Part shown: piece by piece, positions 14,696 through 21,201 of the stretch
Numbering within the stretch: position 1 is the stretch's first letter
Layout of the letters: each line of letters starts with the position of its first letter
Origin: Actinomycetes bacterium
GTDB lineage: Bacteria; Actinomycetota; Acidimicrobiia; Acidimicrobiales; RAAP-2
Direction of reading: 5' to 3'
DNA length: 64,000 nt
NCBI GenBank assembly: GCA_021806045.1
Contig: JAJZDI010000003.1
Location: forward strand, 62,001 to 126,000
The notes under the pieces: generated by a model
What the model was told of the DNA's origin: nothing
The model's input: the letters and a program-made list of their open reading frames with translations, nothing else
Database searches by the model: none
Program-made: the position numbers and the translations under genes

Positions 14696-15018
14696 GCGAC
14701 ACTGCGAAGATCATCGAAGCCGAGACCGAAGCGTCCGAGGACAACCGCGACGCGCCCATTCCCGAAAGCGCCAAGATCACCAGGCCGAACCGGAGCCGAT
14801 CGACCGTTTATTCGATCCGTCTGAACCCCGACGAGGTCGCCGCACTGCAAGCCATCTCCGACGCAGCCGGCGTCCCAGGATCAACCCTCGCCCGATCATG
14901 GATCGTAGAGCGAATCCAAGAAGAACAGGCCGGAGTCAGCGACGCCGAGGCCGAGCTGCGCGCCGCCCAGCGGCATCTCGCTCACTTGCAGCGCCACTTC
15001 CGCCAACAGGCGTCGTAA
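14692..15018 (+). CDS. RHH-type antitoxin (BrnA/CopG-like)
   Basis: 108 residues. An acidic N-terminal 35 residues is followed by a ribbon-helix-helix-like block, STVYSIRLNPDEVAALQAIS, DAAGVPGSTLARSWIVERIQEE, then a C-terminal amphipathic helix (AEAELRAAQRHLAHLQRHF). It starts at the ATG overlapping the toxin stop (ATGA). Toxin-first order with an RHH antitoxin is the brnT-brnA arrangement. It likely represses the shared promoter and neutralises the toxin. Confidence 0.72.
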   Translation: MSDTAKIIEAETEASEDNRDAPIPESAKITRPNRSRSTVYSIRLNPDEVAALQAISDAAGVPGSTLARSWIVERIQEEQAGVSDAEAELRAAQRHLAHLQRHFRQQAS

Positions 15019-15028
15019 CCTCTCTAAT

Positions 15029-15048
15029 AACGCCCGGCAGCCGGCGTT
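15029..15048 (+). terminator. Hairpin after the RHH antitoxin
   Basis: AACGCC / GGCGTT arms with an inner CGGC-A-GCCG stem, 10 bases after the antitoxin stop. Short, no T-tract; moderate terminator candidate. Confidence 0.45.
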
Positions 15049-15100
15049 GCGGGACGTATCGCTGTCGGGATTCGGGGATGGTTCTCGGGGACATTTGGGG

Positions 15101-15514
15101 CTACGGGAGCAGTTCGAAAGCAGGGGCGTGAGCGGGGCGTACGACAGTGAAGTGGCGGCGGTCGAGGGTGGCGATCTGGGTGACGTGGAGTCTCTCGGCC
15201 GCAGCCACCACTGAGGCGTCGATCGTTCCAAGTGGCAGGTCCCGATAGCGCCCGACGAGTTCAGCGATACGAAGCCAGTCCTCGCCGGCCACAGGCTCAC
15301 TCATCAAGTTGCCGGCGGCGAAGTCTCCTAGGAATCGGATTTCGGCCTCAACACCGAGCCGGCTGGCCAACAGGTATGCCACCTCGGTGACGACAAGTAC
15401 TGGGACGACTAGAGGACCCGGATGAGATTCGAGGAACTCGAGAGCTTCAACGTGGTGGTCGTCGTCGGAGTCGACGTAGGCATATAGCGGTCCGGCGTCG
15501 ACAAGGACCGCTAT
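15101..15514 (-). CDS. PIN-domain toxin (VapC) lacking a standard start codon
   Basis: The complete PIN frame begins at an ATA codon that overlaps the antitoxin TAG (ATAG), where ATGA or GTGA would be usual. It reads IAVLVDAGPLYAYVDSDDD, with Asp6, Glu44 (VVTE), Asp99 (GTIDASVV) and Asp118 (ATLDRRHF) all present, 137 residues. No ATG, GTG or TTG lies between the antitoxin coding region and the GTG at 15382; starting there would lose Asp6 and Glu44. So it is either started at AUA by coupled translation or inactivated by an ATG-to-ATA change. Family assignment is firm, expression is not. Confidence 0.75.
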   Translation of the reverse strand: MAVLVDAGPLYAYVDSDDDHHVEALEFLESHPGPLVVPVLVVTEVAYLLASRLGVEAEIRFLGDFAAGNLMSEPVAGEDWLRIAELVGRYRDLPLGTIDASVVAAAERLHVTQIATLDRRHFTVVRPAHAPAFELLP

Positions 15515-15741
15515 CGGGTTACCTCGTCGCGCAGGATCTCCTCGATCCGTACCGAGACATCGTGGGACCCGCTTCGCCCCGCAGCTGCCGCGATCATTCG
15601 ACGCCGTCCTGTTGGGCGAGACCCGAGATGAGTCTCGATGGCCTCGCGCGTGAGTTCAGATACCGTGACTCGTCTCCGCTCGGCTTCATGGCGGAGTCGG
15701 GCGTCTAGGTCATCAGGTAGCTTTACCGTTGTCCGCTTCAT
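15511..15741 (-). CDS. RHH-type antitoxin (VapB-like)
   Basis: 76 residues. MKRTTVKLPDDLDARLRHEA is the ribbon strand and first helix of a ribbon-helix-helix domain; ERRRVTVSELTREAIETHL is the second. The C-terminal GRSGSHDVSVRIEEILRDE is the toxin-binding tail. It is followed without gap by a PIN toxin. Its ATG lies inside a 34-base perfect palindrome, so both autorepression and mRNA folding could limit its expression. Confidence 0.85.
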   Translation of the reverse strand: MKRTTVKLPDDLDARLRHEAERRRVTVSELTREAIETHLGSRPTGRRRMIAAAAGRSGSHDVSVRIEEILRDEVTR

Positions 15742-15766
15742 GGTATGTCAGCATACCATGAAGCGG
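15733..15766. promoter_or_regulatory. Perfect 15-bp inverted repeat over the antitoxin start
   Basis: CCGCTTCATGGTATG (15733-15747), TCAG, CATACCATGAAGCGG (15752-15766). The antitoxin ATG (15741-15739) lies in one arm. In RNA from this strand it would form a 15-pair hairpin that hides the start codon; in DNA it is an ideal RHH operator. Confidence 0.85.
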
Positions 15767-16034
15767 CCAGCATCTGTAGCTTGCTTACCGACCCCGCCGT
15801 GCGCCCCAAGCCGGCGATCGGGGCGCCCTGCGGCAGCGAAACGGCTCGTCGTTGTGGGCGGGTGCAGCCGATCCCTATCCGTCGATCGGGCGCGATAGTC
15901 GGTCCGACGGAATAGCGCTGCGACGTGTTCCGGATCGGACATTCTGCGCTCGGGGATCGAGTGTTAGAAACGGTCCGGGCGATTCGCTTCGCTCGTGTCA
16001 TCCTGTTCGGGTGTCGGTGACGTTCTAAGGGTTG

Positions 16035-16550
16035 ATGGGCACAGTGGGCGACGGCGACTTTGAGGTGTTCTTCACCGAGGTGATCGGCGAAGCCATCTCA
16101 GTGACTGCCCGCGTACTGGAGGACCGAGGTTCTGCCGAGGACGCTGCGGTGGAAGCGATGGCTCGGGCTCATCTGCGCTGGCGGACCTTGTCGCTCGACC
16201 CCTTCCGCCGAGCGTGGGTTCTGAGGGTCGCCATCAACGCTGCTTTGGACATTCAGCGATCAGACCGCAGCCGCAGAGCCCGCGAGGCTCGCAGCGAGAC
16301 TGCCGCTGTGGGGGCGGACTTCGAGCAGCAAGTCCTGGACCGAATCGTGCTCGGTGGAGCTCTTGGGAAGTTACCCCGCCGTCAGCGCGAGGCGGTCGCG
16401 CTGCGCTATCTGGCCGGGTTGTCGGAAAGGGACGCCGCTGCAGCGATGGGGGTGACTGCCGGGTCGCTCAAGGTGCATCTCCGTCGGGGCTTGGCCGCCT
16501 TGGGGGGTCCGCTGACCCGCGAGATCACTGGTGGTGTTTCCGATGTCTGA
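16035..16550 (+). CDS. ECF RNA polymerase sigma factor (SigE-like)
   Basis: 171 residues. Region 2: FEVFFTEVIGEAISVTARVL, EDAAVEAMARAHLRWRTL and PFRRAWVLRVAINAALD. Region 4: LGKLPRRQREAVALRYLAGLSERDAAAAMGV, TAGSLKVHLRRGLAAL, a clear helix-turn-helix. The ATG at 16035 follows a short AAGGG. It overlaps the downstream membrane gene by 8 bases (ATGTCTGA), which places that gene's product in the position usually taken by an anti-sigma factor. Confidence 0.92.
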   Translation: MGTVGDGDFEVFFTEVIGEAISVTARVLEDRGSAEDAAVEAMARAHLRWRTLSLDPFRRAWVLRVAINAALDIQRSDRSRRAREARSETAAVGADFEQQVLDRIVLGGALGKLPRRQREAVALRYLAGLSERDAAAAMGVTAGSLKVHLRRGLAALGGPLTREITGGVSDV

Positions 16551-17451
16551 CGTTGACGTTCAGCGCCTCTTGGAAGCGACGCTACGGCGCAGCCGTCAGT
16601 TACGAACCCGACGACAGTTATACGCCGCTGGCATAGCTGTTGCCGTGGCCGCCGCCGTCGCCATCCCGGCCGCAGTTCTCTCAGGAGGATCGGCAAGGCA
16701 CGCCGTCATCATCTCGCCTGGTCCGTCTACCTCGAGCACCTCGACAGCACCGGCATCCGTGCTCCCGCCGGGACCCACAGGCACTGTCACAGTCCCAGAC
16801 GTAGCCGGCCAGACCTACCTACCGACGGCACAGATGGCCCTGGCCAACGTCGGACTGATGGCCCAGTATCAGCTTGAGCACAGCACGGCCGTAACGGCCG
16901 GAACGGTGGTGACTCAGGCACCGGCCGCGGGTTCAACGGTTCCGTCCGGCAGCACAGTGACCCTCATCGTCTCAACAGGACCGACGACTATTCCCGGAGC
17001 CCAGCCCTGCCAGGCCTCGGCCCTCAAGGTGCAGCCCGGCCAGCTCGTGTCCGAGGCGAGCGGACAGAACACCATCGACTGGTCACTCACCAACCTCGGC
17101 AACCCGTGCGTCCTCAACGGGTATCCCGCAGTCACGGCCCTCGATCAGCAGGGCCGAGTGCTGAACTTCACCTACTCCCATTCCGGTGACCAGATGACTA
17201 CCGCAGTCCCTCCACAACCGGTATACCTGCCCACGGGAAGCTCAGCCTGGGTAAGGCTGAACAAGTACCGCTGCGACGTCACCGTCCAGAACACAACAAC
17301 TTCCTTCAAGTTCGCCCTGCCATCCGGCGGCGGCTCGCTCGATCTCTCAGATTTGACGCGCATCTTCGACTACTGCGCGGAACCGCCGAGCTTGACGATC
17401 GCCGTCTCCCCCTTTGAGCCAGTTGAAATGCTGCTGTCCGCCAACCCGTAA
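16543..17451 (+). CDS. Membrane protein with PASTA and DUF4232 domains
   Basis: 302 residues. A short basic cytoplasmic segment (about 1-26) is followed by one membrane helix (YAAGIAVAVAAAVAIPAAVL, about 27-48), a Ser/Thr/Pro linker, one PASTA repeat (about 82-150, VTVPDVAGQTYLPTAQMALA ... GSTVTLIVS), and a DUF4232-like domain with four Cys (ACQ-type start at about 158 to the C-terminus). PASTA domains bind muropeptides or beta-lactams in Ser/Thr kinases. Its overlap with the sigma gene suggests an extracytoplasmic sensor acting on the sigma factor through the short N-terminus. That role is inferred. Confidence 0.8.
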   Translation: MSDVDVQRLLEATLRRSRQLRTRRQLYAAGIAVAVAAAVAIPAAVLSGGSARHAVIISPGPSTSSTSTAPASVLPPGPTGTVTVPDVAGQTYLPTAQMALANVGLMAQYQLEHSTAVTAGTVVTQAPAAGSTVPSGSTVTLIVSTGPTTIPGAQPCQASALKVQPGQLVSEASGQNTIDWSLTNLGNPCVLNGYPAVTALDQQGRVLNFTYSHSGDQMTTAVPPQPVYLPTGSSAWVRLNKYRCDVTVQNTTTSFKFALPSGGGSLDLSDLTRIFDYCAEPPSLTIAVSPFEPVEMLLSANP

Positions 17452-17633
17452 GAACGACCGTCACCACCACCTCCGAACCCAAAGCGTTGGGAGGCTACGT
17501 CCACGACATCGATCCCACTGACCGACAAGCCCACGACCTCAGCCCATTCAACATCGAGGCCATAAACCGCCAGAACACGCACCCATATTCGGTTAGTCCT
17601 TCGACGACCCGCCGTCGCGTGCCGAGCAGAATC

Positions 17634-17648
17634 GGCGCTCGGAGCGCC
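17634..17648. repeat. Inverted repeat GGCGCT-CGG-AGCGCC, copy 1
   Basis: Perfect 6-bp arms with CGG between, about 65 bases upstream of the first SepF-like gene. An identical copy with matching flanks lies upstream of the second gene at 18791-18805, so it belongs to the duplicated unit. Operator or terminator, not distinguished. Confidence 0.7.
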
Positions 17649-17700
17649 TCCTCTTCTTGACCCCCCGGGCGACGCAGGCGCGGATCGACCACGGAGGGTC

Positions 17701-17706
17701 TACGCT
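17701..17706 (+). promoter_or_regulatory. Leaderless -10 element of SepF-like gene 1
   Basis: TACGCT, 6 bases before the GTG at 17713, inside GGTCTACGCTC, which is kept word for word upstream of the second copy. Confidence 0.6.
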
Positions 17707-17712
17707 CGCGGC

Positions 17713-18288
17713 GTGGACGGTGAACCTCTTCCGGCGGCTGGAGATGCGCCGCAGGAGCGGATGGCCGTGATACGGACGTTCGGCGGCACAAAGCCGCTAA
17801 TCGCGATGCTCAACGCTGGTCATCCTGTCTTGGCCGTCCTGAGAACCTCCGAGGAAGAGCGGCGTCGGGTCGTGGATTTTCTGAGTGGGTGGGCGGTCGG
17901 TGCTGGCGGCGAGCTGGACAAGATCGGGCCGAACACGATCTTGGCTCGTCCGCCCGGCAGCCGAGCAGTCCACTTGGGCCGATCATCGCTCGTCTCGGCG
18001 GTGCAAGAGGTCTTTGCCGGCGACGATCCGCACCCACTGAGCCGCGAAGACGAGGAACGTCTGCTTCCGCTGGCTGTCGCTGGCTCCGCAGGCGCTCGCC
18101 GCAGGCTCATTGACGCCTACTCCGATTTCGCCACCGTCTTCGCCCTACGGATCCGCCCCCAGACCGTCTCGGAGGGGGCCGCCGTTCGGGCGGCACAGCA
18201 GGAGTTGGAGCGCTTGGCCAGCTTCCCCTCCCACGGTCCAATGCTGGCCTCGTTGGCGGAGGGGATCAGCAAGATCCTCCTGGGCTAA
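17713..18288 (+). CDS. SepF-domain protein with sigma-like C-terminus, copy 1
   Basis: 191 residues. Residues 17-82 match the SepF fold: VIRTFGGTKPLIAMLNAGHP, VLAVLRTSEEERRRVVDFLS, GGELDKIGPNTILARPPG. SepF in mycobacteria has the same pattern (hydrophobic strand, RLVDFAAG, G-x-x-DKV, FLL-x-P). Residues 108-190 are helical: LSREDEERLLPLAVAGSAGARRRLIDAYSDF resembles sigma-70 region 1.2-2.1, and RLASFPSHGPMLASLAEGI resembles regions 2.2-2.3. No region 4 or FtsZ-binding tail was recognised. The GTG start is 6 bases after TACGCT. The fusion is inferred by eye. Confidence 0.7.
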   Translation: MDGEPLPAAGDAPQERMAVIRTFGGTKPLIAMLNAGHPVLAVLRTSEEERRRVVDFLSGWAVGAGGELDKIGPNTILARPPGSRAVHLGRSSLVSAVQEVFAGDDPHPLSREDEERLLPLAVAGSAGARRRLIDAYSDFATVFALRIRPQTVSEGAAVRAAQQELERLASFPSHGPMLASLAEGISKILLG

Positions 18289-18385
18289 CCGGCCAAACGC
18301 ATAAAAATCCATCCTGCGCCTGTCCTTGTCGGGACTGCGCTCCCACGACATGCCCGGGAATCGGCGCTCTGCGCTCCGGGACGCG

Positions 18386-18715
18386 CTACCACCTGGCCCC
18401 GCACCAGCAGATGTGGTCGGAGTCATGGCCAGCGGGGGACGCACACAGATGGAAGCCACCCTCGTGCGTTGGCATCGCCTGCGGACCCGTGTCGGCTGAG
18501 TCGAGGCCGACCATGCACTTCCCCGCGGTGCGTCGCTGAGCGACTACTGGGGGATCGGCTGGCTCCTCCCAGGATGACCCAGCTCGGTGCCAGTCTCTGC
18601 CGCACTCAAGGCATCGACCGACGCCCCCCGGCGCGCCGGCCTTTAGATGCTCCTGCCAGTCGCCCAACTCTGGGGCCGCGACCTCAACGGCACCTCCGCA
18701 AGATGGACAGGGCAC
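18386..18715 (-). CDS. Putative zinc-ribbon protein, 109 residues
   Basis: Lies between the two SepF-like genes on the opposite strand. Begins at a GTG with PCPSCGGAVEVAAPE, then GVGRCLECGRDWHRAGSSWEE, and ends HLCASPAGHDSDHICWCGARW. CPSC plus CLEC form a likely four-cysteine zinc ribbon, and a second C/H cluster ends the protein. No family is recognised. The cysteine spacing argues against a chance ORF, but there is no clear ribosome site. Confidence 0.55.
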   Translation of the reverse strand: MPCPSCGGAVEVAAPELGDWQEHLKAGAPGGVGRCLECGRDWHRAGSSWEEPADPPVVAQRRTAGKCMVGLDSADTGPQAMPTHEGGFHLCASPAGHDSDHICWCGARW

Positions 18716-18790
18716 ACCTCATTCTGGTCGGCCGCGCCAGAACATGAGCGCATCCGATTATGGCGGACGACCGAGCCGGCGCTCGTAGTC

Positions 18791-18805
18791 GGCGCTCGGA
18801 GCGCC
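18791..18805. repeat. Inverted repeat GGCGCT-CGG-AGCGCC, copy 2
   Basis: Same 15 bases as at 17634-17648, with the shared flank TCGGCGCTCGGAGCGCCTC, about 65 bases before the second SepF-like GTG. Confidence 0.7.
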
Positions 18806-18858
18806 TCGTCCTCTCGTCCTGGCCGGGCGCCGTCGGCGCAGAACGAGCGACGAAGGTC

Positions 18859-18864
18859 TACGCT
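18859..18864 (+). promoter_or_regulatory. Leaderless -10 element of SepF-like gene 2
   Basis: TACGCT, 6 bases before the GTG at 18871; same sequence and spacing as the first copy. Confidence 0.6.
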
Positions 18865-18870
18865 CATAGC

Positions 18871-19446
18871 GTGGTCGGTGAGCCTCTCCCAGCGGCAGGG
18901 GATGCGGCGCAGGAGCGGATGGCGGTCATACGAACCTTCGGCGGCACCAAGCCGCTCATTGCGATGCTCAACGCCGGCCATCCGGTCTTGGCCGTGCTCA
19001 GAACCTCCGACGAAGAACGCCGCCGGGTACTGGACTTTCTGGGCGGGTGGGCGCTCGGAGCCGGCGGCGAGTTGGACAAGATCGGGCCGAACACGATCCT
19101 GGCTCGTCCGCCGGGGTGCGGAGCGGTCCATCTGAGCCGATTGTCCTTCGTCTCGGCAGTGGAGGAAGTCTTTGCCAGCGACGATCCGCACCCGCTGACC
19201 CGGGAAGAGGAGGAACGTCTGCTTCCCCTGGCTCTTGTTGGCTCAGCAGGCGCTCGCCGCAGGCTTATTGACGCCTACAGCGAGTTCGCCACCGTCTTCG
19301 CACTACGGATTCGCCCACAGTCCGTTTCGGAGGGGACCGCCATCCGGGCGGCACAACAGGAGCTGGAACGCTTGGTCAGCTTCCCTTCGCACGGTCCGCT
19401 GCTGGCCTCCCTGGCGCAGGGAATCAGCAAGATCCTCTTGGGCTAA
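18871..19446 (+). CDS. SepF-domain protein with sigma-like C-terminus, copy 2
   Basis: 191 residues, exactly the length of the first copy and without indels. By eye about two dozen residues differ (roughly 87% identity), mostly conservative, while many third codon positions differ. That pattern means both copies have been kept under protein-level selection since an old duplication. Differences cluster in residues 83-122, between the SepF core and the sigma-like helices (for example SRAVHLGRSSL versus CGAVHLSRLSF). The longer in-frame upstream ORF is not needed, since the conserved TACGCT and GTG define the start. Same uncertainty of function as copy 1. Confidence 0.7.
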   Translation: MVGEPLPAAGDAAQERMAVIRTFGGTKPLIAMLNAGHPVLAVLRTSDEERRRVLDFLGGWALGAGGELDKIGPNTILARPPGCGAVHLSRLSFVSAVEEVFASDDPHPLTREEEERLLPLALVGSAGARRRLIDAYSEFATVFALRIRPQSVSEGTAIRAAQQELERLVSFPSHGPLLASLAQGISKILLG

Positions 19447-19552
19447 CTGGCTCGCACATAAGACCATCTCGCGCTCGGGACGCCAGTGGAGCCGTGCCTC
19501 GGCGAGGGCGCGTGATTCGGCGCTCGGCCTCCTGATCGGGCAATCTGGCGGA

Positions 19553-19807
19553 GTGCCAGGAGTGGAGGACCATCCGGTCAACGGCCCCCTCAACGCCCTG
19601 ATCGAGGCTTGGTGTGATCGGAGGGACCTCAGGCCACTGGCCCTGCTCCTTCCTGCTTGCACGAGCAACTTCGGGCTCACCGACGGCTGGACAGAGGTCA
19701 TGGAGGCCCTCTACGACCTTCGGGCGCGGGGTCGATTGCCCGACGATGAGGAGGCAGAGGTGGAGCGCATAATCCCGATCGTCGAACGGATGGTGTACCG
19801 CACCTGA
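19553..19807 (+). CDS. Small unknown protein, 84 residues
   Basis: Starts at a GTG (PGVEDHPVNGPLNALIEAW), 107 bases after the second SepF-like gene. Helical, acidic, with alternating Leu pattern: CDRRDLRPLALLLPACTS, GWTEVMEALYDLRARGRLP, DDEEAEVERIIPIVERMVYR. No family recognised. The frame and composition are protein-like and it is likely part of the SepF-like gene neighbourhood. A GTG three codons later is an alternative start. Confidence 0.55.
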   Translation: MPGVEDHPVNGPLNALIEAWCDRRDLRPLALLLPACTSNFGLTDGWTEVMEALYDLRARGRLPDDEEAEVERIIPIVERMVYRT

Positions 19808-20093
19808 TCGGCTTCAGCCGCGCCCGAGTCGGCGATCTGGATCAGGACGGGTAGCACATATCACGCGGATCGCCTATCCCACTACGGCGAGTACCCCCTG
19901 CCCCACTCGTGCCGTTCATGGGCAGACAACGATCGCGAGCACCCATGGCCTCGCAGCCGGGTCGACCCCGCTCACATCCGAAGAGCTGGATGACCGGGGC
20001 AGATGAGGCGCCGGTGCCCCGAGTGGGTGACTCGCGGCGCCGCAGTGAGGCGGCGAGCTGAGCGGATGGATCGACCCGCACCGGCGCCGCGGA

Positions 20094-21194
20094 TCAGCTC
20101 GGCTGCGCCCGGAAGGGGAACGCTGGCTCGACCGGGGCGCCGGGAGCGGGCTCCGTCAGGTCGAGATGGCCGGGCAGGCCGTCGCCACGGAAGATCCCCG
20201 ACGCCGGGGTCGTTCGGCTCACCGCGTCCACGGCGAGGATCATGGCGCCGGCCGTGTAGGTGGAGCGCTCGAGGGGCGGGTAGGTGGCCTCGTCGGGGAA
20301 GACCATGCCCGTCCAGTAGGAACCGTCGTCGTTGCGGAGCTGCTGGACCCAGCGCAGGAGCTGCTCGGCCCGGACCGAGTCGCCGATGGCGTCGAGGGCC
20401 AGGACGCACTCTGCTGTCTCCGCCGCCGTGACCCAGTCCCCGGTCGACACACACCGGACCCCTGCCCCGTCCAAGACGAACGTCTGCCAGCCGGCATCGA
20501 TGTGGGCGGCTGCCTTCGACCCGGTGAGCGCTCCCGACAGGATCGGGTAGTACCAGTCCATGGCGAATTCGTGCTTGGGGGCGAACGCATCGGGATCGTG
20601 GGCGAGCGCCTGGCACAGCCGGACAGCGGCGATCTCCCAGTCCGGCCGCTCCCGTCCGAGCTGCTCGGCGATGGCGATGGCGCACCGCAGGCTGTGGTAG
20701 ATCGACGACGACCCGGTCAGGAGGGCGTACCCCTCCAGGTAGCCGGCGGGATCGAGGGACCAGTGGACCGAACCGTCGATCCGCTGGTAGCGCAGGACGA
20801 ATTCGATGGCCGCCTCCACCGTCGGCCACAGGGCCTCGAGCCCGGCCAGTTCGCCCGTCGACATGTACCGGTGCCAGGCTCCGGTGGCGACGTACGCGCA
20901 CACGTTGGTGTCGAGCCGGGGGTCCTTCACACCCGCGCCCAGGTAGTAGTTGAACCAGCTGCCGTCGGGGAGCTGGGTGGCGGCCAGCCACCGGTAGGCG
21001 GCGTCGGCCTCGTCGTCCATGCCGCATGCGGTCAGGGCCATCGCCGCCTCGATGTGGTTCCACGGGTCGCAGTGCCCGCCGGGGAACCAGGGGATCATGC
21101 CGTCGCCCCGCTGCACGTCGGCGATCGACCGGGCGGTGGCCAGCACCTCGGCCGCGCTGAGAATTCCGGGAGCCTCGGGGATGGCGCGCATCAC
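20094..21194 (-). CDS. Alpha/alpha-barrel protein of the prenyltransferase/cyclase type
   Basis: 366 residues, with repeated helical hairpins typical of (alpha/alpha)6 barrels: QRGDGMIPWFPGGHCDPWNHIE, AATQLPDGSWFNYYLG, LRYQRIDGSVHWSLDP and QLRNDDGSYWTG. The recurring DG-S-W element is the QW-like motif of squalene cyclase and prenyltransferase-beta folds. Actinobacterial relatives are labelled prenyltransferase but have no proven activity. Last gene of a three-gene operon; it begins 7 bases after the methyltransferase. The position suggests a role in making or trimming a glycosylated surface molecule. Confidence 0.7.
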   Translation of the reverse strand: MMRAIPEAPGILSAAEVLATARSIADVQRGDGMIPWFPGGHCDPWNHIEAAMALTACGMDDEADAAYRWLAATQLPDGSWFNYYLGAGVKDPRLDTNVCAYVATGAWHRYMSTGELAGLEALWPTVEAAIEFVLRYQRIDGSVHWSLDPAGYLEGYALLTGSSSIYHSLRCAIAIAEQLGRERPDWEIAAVRLCQALAHDPDAFAPKHEFAMDWYYPILSGALTGSKAAAHIDAGWQTFVLDGAGVRCVSTGDWVTAAETAECVLALDAIGDSVRAEQLLRWVQQLRNDDGSYWTGMVFPDEATYPPLERSTYTAGAMILAVDAVSRTTPASGIFRGDGLPGHLDLTEPAPGAPVEPAFPFRAQPS

Positions 21195-21201
21195 ACCCGC
21201 C

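Noticed and set aside
15738-16001. 87-codon minus-strand ORF upstream of the sigma gene
   Set aside because: Starts far from any ribosome site, has an Arg/Ser-rich shadow-like composition, and ends inside the antitoxin palindrome.
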